A stretch of DNA of 64,000 bases, taken from the NCBI RefSeq assembly GCF_008087625.1, contig NZ_CP042997.1, forward strand, positions 2,108,001 to 2,172,000. Reading direction: 5' to 3'. The position numbers and the translations under genes were made by a program. Under the pieces are notes generated by a model. That model made no database searches. It was not told the DNA's origin and worked only from the letters and a program-made list of their open reading frames with translations. Of this stretch, positions 42,996 to 50,564 are shown in pieces. This DNA is from Aquisphaera giovannonii (lineage in GTDB: Bacteria > Planctomycetota > Planctomycetia > Isosphaerales > Isosphaeraceae). Position 1 is the stretch's first letter, and each line of letters starts with the position of its first letter.

Positions 42996-44348
42996 ATGTC
43001 AGACTGTAACAGCATCACCCTGCCGTTTTCCAGCCTCGAGCCCAGGGCGATCGTCGCCGACTTCCGCGGCGGGCGGCTCACCACCGACTCCGGCGCCCTG
43101 CTGCTCCGCCAGGTCGCCGAGCAGACCGGGTTGTGCGGCGCCCTCGACGCGGCCATCTCCGACCCGCGCGATCCCCGGTTCATCGTCCACCCGCAGCGGG
43201 CCCTCATCGCCCAGCGGATCACCGCCATCGCCCTGGGCTACGAGGACCTCAACGACCATCAGGCCCTCCGCGACGATCCGATCCTGCAGCTGGTCGCCGG
43301 CAAGGTCCCCGAGCCGGATGCCCCGCTCGCCTCGCCCCCGACCCTCTGCCGGTTGGAGAACCGCATCGATCGCCGCACCCTGGGCCGCATCGCCGAGGTC
43401 CTCGTCGATCAGTTCCTCGCCGCCCATCCGACGCCGCCGGAGCACCTGATCCTCGACTTCGACGCCACCGACGACCGCATCCACGGCCAGCAGGAAGGCC
43501 GCTTCTTCCACGGCTACTACGACCACCACTGTTATCTCCCCCTGTACGTCTTCTGCGGCGACGAGCTGCTGACGGCCTACCTCCGCCCGAGCAACATCGA
43601 CGCGGCGAAGCACTCCCGCGCCGTGCTCAAGCTACTGGTCGGGAAGCTCCGCGCCGCCTGGCCGGGCGTGAGGATCACGATCCGAGCCGACAGCGGGTTC
43701 TGCCGCTGGCGGCTGATGCGATGGTGCGACTCCCGCGGCATCGGCTACGTGCTGGGCCTGGCCAAGAACCCGGCTCTGCTGCGGGCGGCCGCCGATGAGA
43801 TCGCCCGCGCCGAGCGGCAGTTCCTGAGCGCCGGCGAGCCGCAGCGGGTCTTCGGCTCCTTCGGCTACGCGGCGGGGACCTGGGACCGACCCCGGCGGGT
43901 GATCGTCAAGGCCGAGCGCAACGCCCAGGGACCCAACCCGCGGTTCATCGTCGCTAACGTGCCGGGCGACCCCCGCGAGCTCTACGAAGGCGTGTACTGC
44001 CAACGGGGCGAGATGGAGAACCGGATCAAGGAGCAGCAGCTGGACCTGTTCGCCGACCGGACGAGCTGCCACCGGTTCCTGGCCAACCAGTTCCGCCTGC
44101 TGCTGAGCTCGGCGGCCTACGTGCTGGTGCAGGCGCTGCGGCGGACGGCGCTGGCGGGGACGGCGCTGGCCGAGGCGCAGGTGGGGACGATCCGGCTGCG
44201 GCTACTGAAGGTGGCGTCGCGGGTGGTGGTCAGCGCCCGCCGGGTGGTATTCCACCTGGCGAGCAGCTATCCCTACCGGGATATCTTCCGGGAGGTGTAC
44301 GAGCGGTTGACCGGCCGCCCGCCGGCGGCGGCAGTCGACGGGACCTGA
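42996..44348 (+). CDS. IS1380-family transposase
   Basis: A 450-residue intact DDE transposase of the IS1380 family. The start MSDCNSITLPFSSLEPRAI is followed by FRGGRLTTDSGALLLRQVAE (typical family N-terminus). First acidic residues lie in LILDFDATDDRIHGQQEG, the second in ITIRADSGFCRWRLMRWCD, and the late glutamate in YCQRGEMENRIKEQQLDLF. The length is usual for the family. It is the only gene of the element at 41886-44498; the IS5 insertion lies 63 bp upstream of its start and may affect its promoter, but the reading frame is untouched. Confidence 0.93.
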   Translation: MSDCNSITLPFSSLEPRAIVADFRGGRLTTDSGALLLRQVAEQTGLCGALDAAISDPRDPRFIVHPQRALIAQRITAIALGYEDLNDHQALRDDPILQLVAGKVPEPDAPLASPPTLCRLENRIDRRTLGRIAEVLVDQFLAAHPTPPEHLILDFDATDDRIHGQQEGRFFHGYYDHHCYLPLYVFCGDELLTAYLRPSNIDAAKHSRAVLKLLVGKLRAAWPGVRITIRADSGFCRWRLMRWCDSRGIGYVLGLAKNPALLRAAADEIARAERQFLSAGEPQRVFGSFGYAAGTWDRPRRVIVKAERNAQGPNPRFIVANVPGDPRELYEGVYCQRGEMENRIKEQQLDLFADRTSCHRFLANQFRLLLSSAAYVLVQALRRTALAGTALAEAQVGTIRLRLLKVASRVVVSARRVVFHLASSYPYRDIFREVYERLTGRPPAAAVDGT

Positions 44349-45633
44349 GCGCGGCCGGATCGGGGTGATTGAGCCGCCCCCCGCGTGGGGGCCAGGGGGG
44401 AGGTGTGCGCCGCGAGCCCGCCCGAGCCCCGGGCCCGCCGTCAACACGCAAAAGATTGTTCATTCGTCTTTGGTCGGCCGGCGTGTGAAATATCGGGGCT
44501 AGGCCCCGGCGGACGCGGCAGGCGTCCTCGCCGAAGGTCACATCGAGTTGCCAATGCAGCGAATTCTCGATCGTCCAGTGGGCGCAGACGGCATCGGCGA
44601 ACTCCTTCGCCCCCAGCGGGCGGCTGAGGATGTAGTAGCGCACCGCGTCGCTCTCCTTCCCAGCGTCCGCGGTCGGGCAGCTCGGCCGGCGCGTCGCAGA
44701 CGTAGTACGCCCGGTGCTCGACGCGGCCGTGGCCCTCCTCCTTCGTCTCGTGCCGGCTCACCGAGACGCCCGCGAAGTCGTCCTCCATCGCGCCGACGAA
44801 GTAGCCCTGGATCCCGCGATGCAGCGTCGGCTGGTTGTCCTTCACCGCCAGGACGTAGTCGGCCTCGTGCTCGAGGATTGCCTCGGCGATCGCCGTCCGG
44901 CAGCCCATCGCGTCGATCGTCACCAGGCAGCCCTTCAGCTCCAGCAGCCGCAGCGGCGCGGGGATCGCCGTGAGCTCGTTCGACTTCCCGTCGACGACGA
45001 CTTGCCCGAGGCTCAGCCGGTTGGCCGTCGCCCAGGCCGAGACCATGTGGATCGCCGCCTTGCCCGAGGCCCGGTCGAAGCTCCCGCGCAGCGTCTTGCC
45101 GTCGATCGCCACGACCCGGCCGGCGGTCGCCTCGTGGAGCTCGGGGATCCAGCCCAGCAGGCATTTCTCGAAGGCCGCGGGGGTCCAGCGCCTGGAAGAT
45201 AGCGTTGAAGCGGTCGTGCGACGGGATCCCCGCCCCGAGGTCGAGGATCGTCGCCAGCCAGTCCCGCTTCATCTGCCCCCAGGCGGCGATGGTGACGAAG
45301 TCGTCGGCCCCGCAGATCACGGCGCAGATCGCGATTGTGACGACGTTGACCAGCGGATGGATCACCTTGCGACGGCGCGGGTCGGTCAGGCTGGCGAAGT
45401 GGTCCTGAAGGCGGACCGAACGAGGCGCGGGAACGGGCTCGGAAGTCGGCTGCGACGACATGGTTGAGGACCTCGGCCGGCGGCCCCGTGCCGGGCTCCT
45501 GCCCGACCGTCAATGGGCTAGCTGTCAGCGTCTTCGCAGATTGCCCATTATGGCGCAATCGCCCTGTCCCGCAAGCCCCCTCGAATTGCCTCCGCGACGG
45601 GGACGGGAGGTCCGGTTCTCCCCCTTACGAAGG

Positions 45634-47173
45634 CAGTGCTGTAAGGGTCTCGGCATTCTGCGACGGGGCGGCAGATAGTAGCATAAACTCTTATTTGGTA
45701 TCGGGTTGAGTCCCTAGCAGGAGGCCCCGCGTTATGGACGACGACGTCTTTTCCACCGTCGTTCTTGAGAAGCTTCCTTTGGCGGAGTCGGTGTGGCGCC
45801 TGCTCCACTATACGATGGATGAAGCCTGGCTGGTGGACCTCTGGGATCGGAACCGCGGCCGCTGCTACGAGCGCGAATTGAAATTCAGCACGCTGGCCCA
45901 TCTCGTCTCCGACGCCCTGCTGCAGCACGACGGGAGTGGCCGAAAGTCCTTCGAGCGGGCGCAGGAAGAGAGGATCTTGAACGTCTCGATCCCCTCGCCC
46001 TACGCGAAGCTCGCGACGCTCCCCGTGGCCCTGAGCGAGGCCTTTCTCGAGGGAGGCAGCCGGCGGATGCAGGCGGTCTTGCCCGAGGACCTGGCCGTCG
46101 ATCCCCTGCCGCCCTGCTTGGAGGGCTACGACGTCTTTGGCGCCGACGGCAAGGCGGTCAAACACGTCAAGCGGTTGCTCAAGTCGTTGCGCAACCTGCA
46201 GGCGGGTATCCTGGGCGCGCGCGCCTCGGTGGGCTTGAACCTGAGGACGGGGCTGGTCGTGGGCATGGTCGGCCATCTCGACGGCGAAGCCGGCGAGGCG
46301 GCGCTGACCGAGGACCTCCTGCCCCGTCTGGCCACGGCCGCGGCCCGGTCGGGGAAGCCGTGGGTGGCCGTGCTCGACCGGCTCTACTGCAACTTGAGCT
46401 TCCCGCGGCGGGTGCTGGACGCCGGGGGCCATTTCCTCATCCGCTACTGCAGCAATACGACCTTCGTCCCCGATGCGAAGAGGCCGGCCCGTGCCGGCCG
46501 CGACTCCCGCGGGAGGCGGATCGTTCAGGAGTGGGGGTGGCTGGGCAAGGTCGAGAAGGGTAGTCGGGTGTACGTGCGCCGGATCACGCTCGACCTCGGC
46601 GGCGGCAAGTCGATCGGCGTCGTCACGGATCTGTTGGATGAGGAGGAGTTCCCCGCGGAGGCCCTGCTCGCGACGTATCACGGCAGGTGGGGGATCGAGG
46701 AGGCCTTTCACCAGATCACCGAGGTGTTCTCGTTGAAGCGCCTGATCGGCACCGGGCCGAAGGCCGTGCTCTATCAGATGTCGTTCTGCCTGCTGTTGTA
46801 CAACGCGTTGCAGGTGGTGCGGCTTCACCTGGCCTCGCATCAGGCATGCGCGGCGGAGAAGATCTCCAACGAGAAGCTGTTCGACGACGTGCAGCGGCAG
46901 ATGATCTCGGTCGACGAGTTGATCGAGGCGGACGTCCTGCTTGGCATGCTCGGTGCGGTGCCGTCCGCGGATGAGTTGCGCTCGCGTTTGCAGGAGCGCC
47001 TGGGCGGGGTATGGAGCAAGCGCTGGTGGAAGGCGCCGAGCTCCGGGGGAGGCGGGCACAAGAAGGAGAAGAAGCGCGTGCTCGGTAACCATACCTCGAC
47101 CTACCGTGTGCTTCAGCAAGCCCGCGAATAAGATATGAACTCCCGAGGCACCTGCAAGACCCTTACAGCACTG
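45634..47173. mobile_element. IS4-family (IS231-like) element inserted in a palindromic hairpin
   Basis: A 1540-bp element with inverted ends CAGTGCTGTAAGGGTC, flanked by a perfect 11-bp target duplication CCTTACGAAGG (45623-45633 and 47174-47184). IS231-type members of the IS4 family duplicate 10-12 bp. The duplicated bases are the exact centre of a palindrome (stem CTCCCCCTT / AAGGGGGAG, loop ACG), so the insertion took place at the hairpin loop. The perfect duplication suggests a recent event. Confidence 0.88.
45734..47131 (+). CDS. IS4-family transposase
   Basis: A 465-residue DDE transposase of the IS4 family, apparently intact. Catalytic segments are YDVFGADGKAVKHVKR (first aspartate, about residue 138), KPWVAVLDRLYCNLSFPRR (second aspartate) and YHGRWGIEEAFHQITEVF (glutamate in a Y-x2-R-x3-E arrangement; the lysine that follows in the usual YREK signature is not seen). 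The C-terminus is basic (WSKRWWKAPSSGGGGHKKEK). It fills the 1540-bp element at 45634-47173, starting 100 bp from the left end and ending 42 bp from the right end. Confidence 0.9.
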   Translation: MDDDVFSTVVLEKLPLAESVWRLLHYTMDEAWLVDLWDRNRGRCYERELKFSTLAHLVSDALLQHDGSGRKSFERAQEERILNVSIPSPYAKLATLPVALSEAFLEGGSRRMQAVLPEDLAVDPLPPCLEGYDVFGADGKAVKHVKRLLKSLRNLQAGILGARASVGLNLRTGLVVGMVGHLDGEAGEAALTEDLLPRLATAAARSGKPWVAVLDRLYCNLSFPRRVLDAGGHFLIRYCSNTTFVPDAKRPARAGRDSRGRRIVQEWGWLGKVEKGSRVYVRRITLDLGGGKSIGVVTDLLDEEEFPAEALLATYHGRWGIEEAFHQITEVFSLKRLIGTGPKAVLYQMSFCLLLYNALQVVRLHLASHQACAAEKISNEKLFDDVQRQMISVDELIEADVLLGMLGAVPSADELRSRLQERLGGVWSKRWWKAPSSGGGGHKKEKKRVLGNHTSTYRVLQQARE

Positions 47174-47255
47174 CCTTACGAAGGGGGAGTTAGAGGGGGT
47201 GGATTGCGGAGGCCCAGGCGGTCGAATCCACCCCCCTGTATCCCCCCTTCGTAAG

Positions 47256-48685
47256 CTTAGCATTACCCACGGGTCTACCGCATATGTTTCTTCATTGCCT
47301 CGAGGAGCAGGGTGTAGCCGGCGGCCATGGCCTCCAGGCGGCGGAGGCCGCGCCAGATCGTCTTGACGCCCGGCTCGCCGTCGCCCTTGCGGCCCAGGAA
47401 GCCGCCCAGCTTCGCCACCCGCCGCACCGCATCCTTCAGCGTCGGGTCCTCGTCCGGGCCCTCCAGCAGCCGCAGGACCGCACGCTCCGGCTCGCCCAGG
47501 GCCGCCTCGGCCGGGCCCTCGGGATGCCGCCTCGCCTCGTAGGTCAGCCACAGCAGCCGCCACGCCACCGCCGAGCACGTCGCCACCGCCCGGTCCAGCC
47601 GCCCCGCCGTCCGCAGCTGCAGCCGCTCGACCCGGCAGCCCGACTTCAGGACGAAGTGATAGCGCTCCACCAGCCACCTCAGGGCATACCACCGCACCGC
47701 CCGCTCGGCGTCGGCCAGGGACCGCACCGGCAGCGTCGTCACCAGCCACCACCGCACCGGCTCCTGCCCCTCTGGCGGCGACTCCTCCTCGACGAGGATC
47801 GCCGTCAGCGGCACGTCCGGCAGACCGGAGGCGCCCTTGCGGTTCGCCGGCGGCTTGACCGCCACGGCCGCGTAGCGGACCGTCAAGACGGCCGTGCGCG
47901 GCGGCCGGCCGTCGGCCCGGCCCAGCTCGACGGCCATCGTGCCCCGCGCCGCCGAGGCGCGCACGGCGTCGCCCAGCAGCCGATCGGGGCCGCGGACGCC
48001 GCGGCGGGGCTTGACGCGGACCAGCAGGTGCGAGCCGGCGCGGCGGGGCCGGGCGAAGAGGTCGTAGATGTCGGCCTCGCGGTCGGCGACCGTGACGACC
48101 TCGCGGCCGGGCGGCAGGGCCGCCTCGACGGCCGCGGCCGACTCAAGCCAGCGGGCGGACTCCTTCTCGGCGGTGGGCCGGGAGCGGCGGTCGGTCGACT
48201 TGCCGAGCCGCCGGGGGTCGCGGGTCCAGGAGCGGCGGTCGAGCAGGCCGCAGGGCACCCCGTCGGCCGAGACGGCGAGCGTGGAGTGCACGAGCAGGCC
48301 GCGGCGGCGGGGGTGGTCGAGGTAGCCCAGGCCCTCGGTGGCCTCGTGGCCGGTGAAGTCCAGCGAGGTGGTGTCCTGGACGGCCAGGATGGGGCCGCCG
48401 GGCGGGAGGTGCTCGACGGCGTCGCGGCGCGGGGCGTCGGCGATGGTGCCGGCCTCGACGGCGGGGTTGTCGAAGAAGCGGTAGGCGGCCTTGGCGGCGG
48501 CCCAGCCGCCGGAGGCCTCGGGGAGGCCGGCCTCGGGGGCGGCGGCCAGGTCGTCGACGATCTTGAGGAAGCGGCGATTGAGGCGGTCGTCCCCAAGGTC
48601 CACGTGTCGCAAGCCCAGCGTCTGTCTCATACAATTGCTACGAACAATGCAGACGCTTTGATCGAAGGATGTGGGTAACGATAAG
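47256..48685. mobile_element. IS4-family Tn5/IS50-like element inserted in the second hairpin
   Basis: A 1430-bp element with short inverted ends CTTAGCATTACCCAC (from 47256) and CTTATCGTTACCCAC (ending at 48685, minus), 13 of 15 equal. It is flanked by a perfect 10-bp duplication CCTTCGTAAG (47246-47255 and 48686-48695). The target is the centre of the hairpin TCCCCCCTT-CGT-AAGGGGGGA. Its gene is on the minus strand and unrelated in sequence to the neighbouring element at 45634, so the same kind of site was hit twice independently. Confidence 0.85.
47275..48630 (-). CDS. IS4-family Tn5-like transposase
   Basis: A 451-residue transposase related to that of Tn5/IS50. The N-terminal DNA-binding part (DLGDDRLNRRFLKIVDDLA, then GGWAAAKAAYRFFDNPAVE) is the Tn5-type Tnp_DNA_bind module. 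Catalytic residues are seen in ILAVQDTTSLDFTGHEATEG (first aspartate), VVTVADREADIYDLFA (second aspartate) and YALRWLVERYHFVLKSGCRV, a perfect Y-x2-R-x3-E-x6-K signature. The start at 48630 (MRQTLGLRHVDLG) is chosen because the frame upstream is outside the conserved protein and partly outside the element. The gene is intact. Confidence 0.9.
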   Translation of the reverse strand: MRQTLGLRHVDLGDDRLNRRFLKIVDDLAAAPEAGLPEASGGWAAAKAAYRFFDNPAVEAGTIADAPRRDAVEHLPPGGPILAVQDTTSLDFTGHEATEGLGYLDHPRRRGLLVHSTLAVSADGVPCGLLDRRSWTRDPRRLGKSTDRRSRPTAEKESARWLESAAAVEAALPPGREVVTVADREADIYDLFARPRRAGSHLLVRVKPRRGVRGPDRLLGDAVRASAARGTMAVELGRADGRPPRTAVLTVRYAAVAVKPPANRKGASGLPDVPLTAILVEEESPPEGQEPVRWWLVTTLPVRSLADAERAVRWYALRWLVERYHFVLKSGCRVERLQLRTAGRLDRAVATCSAVAWRLLWLTYEARRHPEGPAEAALGEPERAVLRLLEGPDEDPTLKDAVRRVAKLGGFLGRKGDGEPGVKTIWRGLRRLEAMAAGYTLLLEAMKKHMR

Positions 48686-49121
48686 CCTTCGTAAGGGGGG
48701 AATTGTGTTCGGCACTCCACTTCGCCGGGGAGGGCCGAGGGGGCCGGGTTCGACGACTCCGGGCTTATGGCGCAGACTCTAATATGGAATTTCAGTCACT
48801 CGGGGGTAGGGTCTCCACCGGATTCGGGACCCAAGGTCGCCGAATTACCTGTTCATACATTGCCTGTGTGCCTGCGCACCATCTCGCGCGATCGCGAAGG
48901 CTGATGGCCTCCGCCCCAGCCCGAACCCTTGTGCGTGAGGCTTCCTGTATCGCCTGGAGTAGCTGGGGATCCTTTGCAGCCAGCTCTTTGCCCTCTGGAC
49001 CGGTTTCTATCCTTCGGAAATATTCCGCCTTAGGTCGGAATTCGAGCGCAAATTTCGAGACTTCTCGCTGTACCCCACCATCCGAGCAGGGTCAGCAAGT
49101 CGTTCTGCTCTTGTAAGATAG

Positions 49122-49179
49122 GGCCTGCATCCCGGTGAATGAGGGTGCTTACCGACCTCAACACCAGGGATGCAGGCCA
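49122..49179. promoter_or_regulatory. Perfect 12-bp inverted repeat overlapping the transposase start
   Basis: GGCCTGCATCCC (49122-49133) and GGGATGCAGGCC (49168-49179) are exact reverse complements around a 34-base loop. The second arm contains the first ATG (49170) and touches the second ATG (49179). If transcribed from outside the element, the mRNA would fold and hide the start region; a transcript begun inside the loop would not. This is a known way for insertion elements to limit transposase made from readthrough transcripts. Confidence 0.6.
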
Positions 49180-50564
49180 TGGGCACCGAGGCACCCACAC
49201 CGATCGTTATACCGGTTCGATGCGCCCCCAAGAAGGCTCCGTGCCCCCGGTGCGGCAAGCGAGGCCGGCGGAAGCGGACGATCACCCGCAGGGTCCGAAC
49301 CGTCACCTACAAGGCCGTCGCCTACCTGGAGGTCACCTACGGCGAGTACGCCGCCCGATGCGAGTGCTCCACGACCTTCCGCAACACCCACGAGGGTGTG
49401 ATCCCCAGGGCCGCCTACGACAACAAGGTCCGCGACCTCGTCCTCGATCGCATCCTCAAGGACGGGATGAGCGTCGAACGCACCCTCCGGTCACTCCGGC
49501 GCGACTTCCTCCTCGACCCGTCCTCGGGGTTCGTCTACGACGTGCTCCGCGACCGGGCCGCGCAACTCGACATGGCAACGCACCGCCGTGAGGTGCTGGA
49601 CCGCTTCAGCGGCGCGCTCTGCGTCGACGAACTGCATCTCGGCCGCTTCACCTTGCTGCTGGCCACCGACCCCTTGAATGACCTGCCGGTGGCCTTCGCG
49701 CTGGTCGCCGCCAACGATCAGTCGCACATGCGGCGGTTCCTGGGCAACCTCAAGACCTGGGGGTTGGCCCCCGAGGTCGTGGTCACCGACGGGTCGAACC
49801 TGTATCCCGCCGTCCTCGCCGAGTTGTGGCCCGACGCGGCGCATCAGCTGTGCGTGTTCCACGTCATCAAGGACATCAACGAGCTGATCCTCGACGCCGT
49901 ACGCCGGATGCGCACGGCGATGGGCCGGCGGGGCAAGGCCGGCCGCAAGAAGAAGCGGGGCCGCAAGGGGGCCAAGGCCAAGGCCGCCGCGAAGCGACGC
50001 GGCCTGACGGTCAAGGAGAAGGCGCACTTCGTGTTCAAGCACCGCCACCTGATCGTGAAGCGCCGCGAGAACTTGACCGAGGCGGAGCGGGGCGACCTGA
50101 AGCGGGCCCTGGAATACCCGCCCGCGTTGGCGACGTTGCGGCGATTCGCCGACCGGATCTACTGGGTGTTCGACACGCCCAAGGACCGGCACCAGGCGGC
50201 TTGCCGCCGGTCGGCCCTGGTGCGCGATCCCGCGTTCCTGGCGGTCCCCGAGTTGGTCAAGGCGATGGAGCAACTGGACGAGGGGAAGTTCGCCAAGCTG
50301 ATGGCGTACCTGAACGACCCGGAGAGCCGGCGGGTGCGGACCAATAACCACGTGGAGCGGACCAACCGGGTGTTCCGGTTTCTGGAGAAGGTGCGGTACA
50401 AGTGGCGTCGCCGGCGGACGCTGGTGCGATTCGTGGCCTTGACGTTGGATGGCATCTGGCGGGAATGGACCCGGGCCGAAACGAGAGGACGCGAGGTCCC
50501 GGATGAAGCCGGGTGTGGCGAGTCGCAAACCCAGACTACACAACAATCAAGTCAGTCCGCATGA
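49170..50564 (+). CDS. ISL3-like transposase
   Basis: A 464-residue DDE transposase with an N-terminal zinc-finger-like module (CPRCGKRGRRKRTITRR, then the CEC of ARCECSTTFRN), as in ISL3-family enzymes. The catalytic core shows LCVDELHLGRFTLLLATDP (first aspartate, about residue 152), VVVTDGSNLYPAVLAELWPD (second aspartate), FHVIKDINELILDAVRR, a lysine/arginine-rich insertion (KAGRKKKRGRKGAKAKAAA) and a late RTNNHVERTNRVFRFLEKVR with the glutamate. An in-frame ATG at 49179 is an alternative start. The ISL3 assignment is by layout and by the 8-bp target duplication; another related family cannot be excluded. The gene is intact. Confidence 0.75.
   Translation: MQAMGTEAPTPIVIPVRCAPKKAPCPRCGKRGRRKRTITRRVRTVTYKAVAYLEVTYGEYAARCECSTTFRNTHEGVIPRAAYDNKVRDLVLDRILKDGMSVERTLRSLRRDFLLDPSSGFVYDVLRDRAAQLDMATHRREVLDRFSGALCVDELHLGRFTLLLATDPLNDLPVAFALVAANDQSHMRRFLGNLKTWGLAPEVVVTDGSNLYPAVLAELWPDAAHQLCVFHVIKDINELILDAVRRMRTAMGRRGKAGRKKKRGRKGAKAKAAAKRRGLTVKEKAHFVFKHRHLIVKRRENLTEAERGDLKRALEYPPALATLRRFADRIYWVFDTPKDRHQAACRRSALVRDPAFLAVPELVKAMEQLDEGKFAKLMAYLNDPESRRVRTNNHVERTNRVFRFLEKVRYKWRRRRTLVRFVALTLDGIWREWTRAETRGREVPDEAGCGESQTQTTQQSSQSA

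Larger units (their letters stand above)
41886..44498. mobile_element. IS1380-family element inserted in the ISAs1 transposase gene
   Basis: Terminal inverted repeats CCCGGATATTTCATACG (from 41886) and CCCCGATATTTCACACG (ending at 44498, minus) match at 15 of 17 bases. They are flanked on both sides by the direct repeat CTAG (41882-41885 and 44499-44502), the target duplication. The element carries the intact transposase at 42996-44348 and is itself interrupted near its left end by an IS5 element. Without that insert and its TTA duplication it is 1612 bp, a normal IS1380 length. Confidence 0.85.
41739..45461 (-). pseudogene. ISAs1-family transposase, split by IS1380 and carrying two frameshifts
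   Basis: The 5' part runs from 45461 (LQDHFASLTDPRRRKVIHPL) to 44503; the 3' part lies at 41881-41739 and reads ADANLSVVRRAALGLLKNE to a TAA. Within the 5' part the frame shifts twice. There is an extra C in a C5 run near 45179-45183, after AIFQALDP, where DPAAFEKCLLGW is expected. There is also an extra base near 44656-44661, between GRWE and SDAVRYYILSRPLG. Catalytic segments are still readable (VVAIDGKTLRGSFDRA, VTIDAMGCRTAIAEAI and WTIENSLHWQLDVTFGEDA). Removing the IS1380, one CTAG and the two extra bases gives exactly 1104 bases, a 367-residue protein, the usual family size. Confidence 0.8.
41719..45566. mobile_element. ISAs1-family element, interrupted (outer shell of a nested insertion)
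   Basis: The ends are related inverted repeats: CAGGGACATTGCACCATA (from 41719, plus) and CAGGGCGATTGCGCCATA (ending at 45566, read on minus), 15 of 18 bases equal. The element carries an ISAs1 transposase on the minus strand, split by an IS1380 element at 41886-44498. Without the insert and one CTAG it would be 1231 bp, a normal ISAs1 length. I could not find a matching target duplication in the flanks, so this is probably the oldest insertion, or one flank has been rearranged. Confidence 0.75.
45618..48701. repeat. Pair of inverted palindromic hairpins, each split by an IS element
   Basis: With both elements removed the DNA reads CTCCCCCTTACGAAGGGGGA, then GTTAGAGGGGGTGGATT, a 19-base spacer, GAATCCACCCCCCTGTAT, and CCCCCCTTCGTAAGGGGGGA. 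The two outer blocks are each a 9-bp stem with a three-base loop (ACG or CGT), and the whole unit is one inverted repeat with arms of about 35 bases centred near 47214. Pieces lie at 45618-45633, 47174-47255 and 48686-48701. It is a REP/BIME-like intergenic element. Each hairpin loop is the target of a different IS4-type element. Confidence 0.8.

Noticed and set aside
44503-45461. Three separate small genes in the ISAs1 region
   Set aside because: They are pieces of one transposase in three frames, joined by two single-base shifts, and the last piece lies beyond the IS1380 insertion.
41711-45574. Target duplication for the ISAs1 element
   Set aside because: The eight bases outside the ends (TGATGGCG and TCCCGCAA) do not match, nor do shifted windows, so none is claimed.
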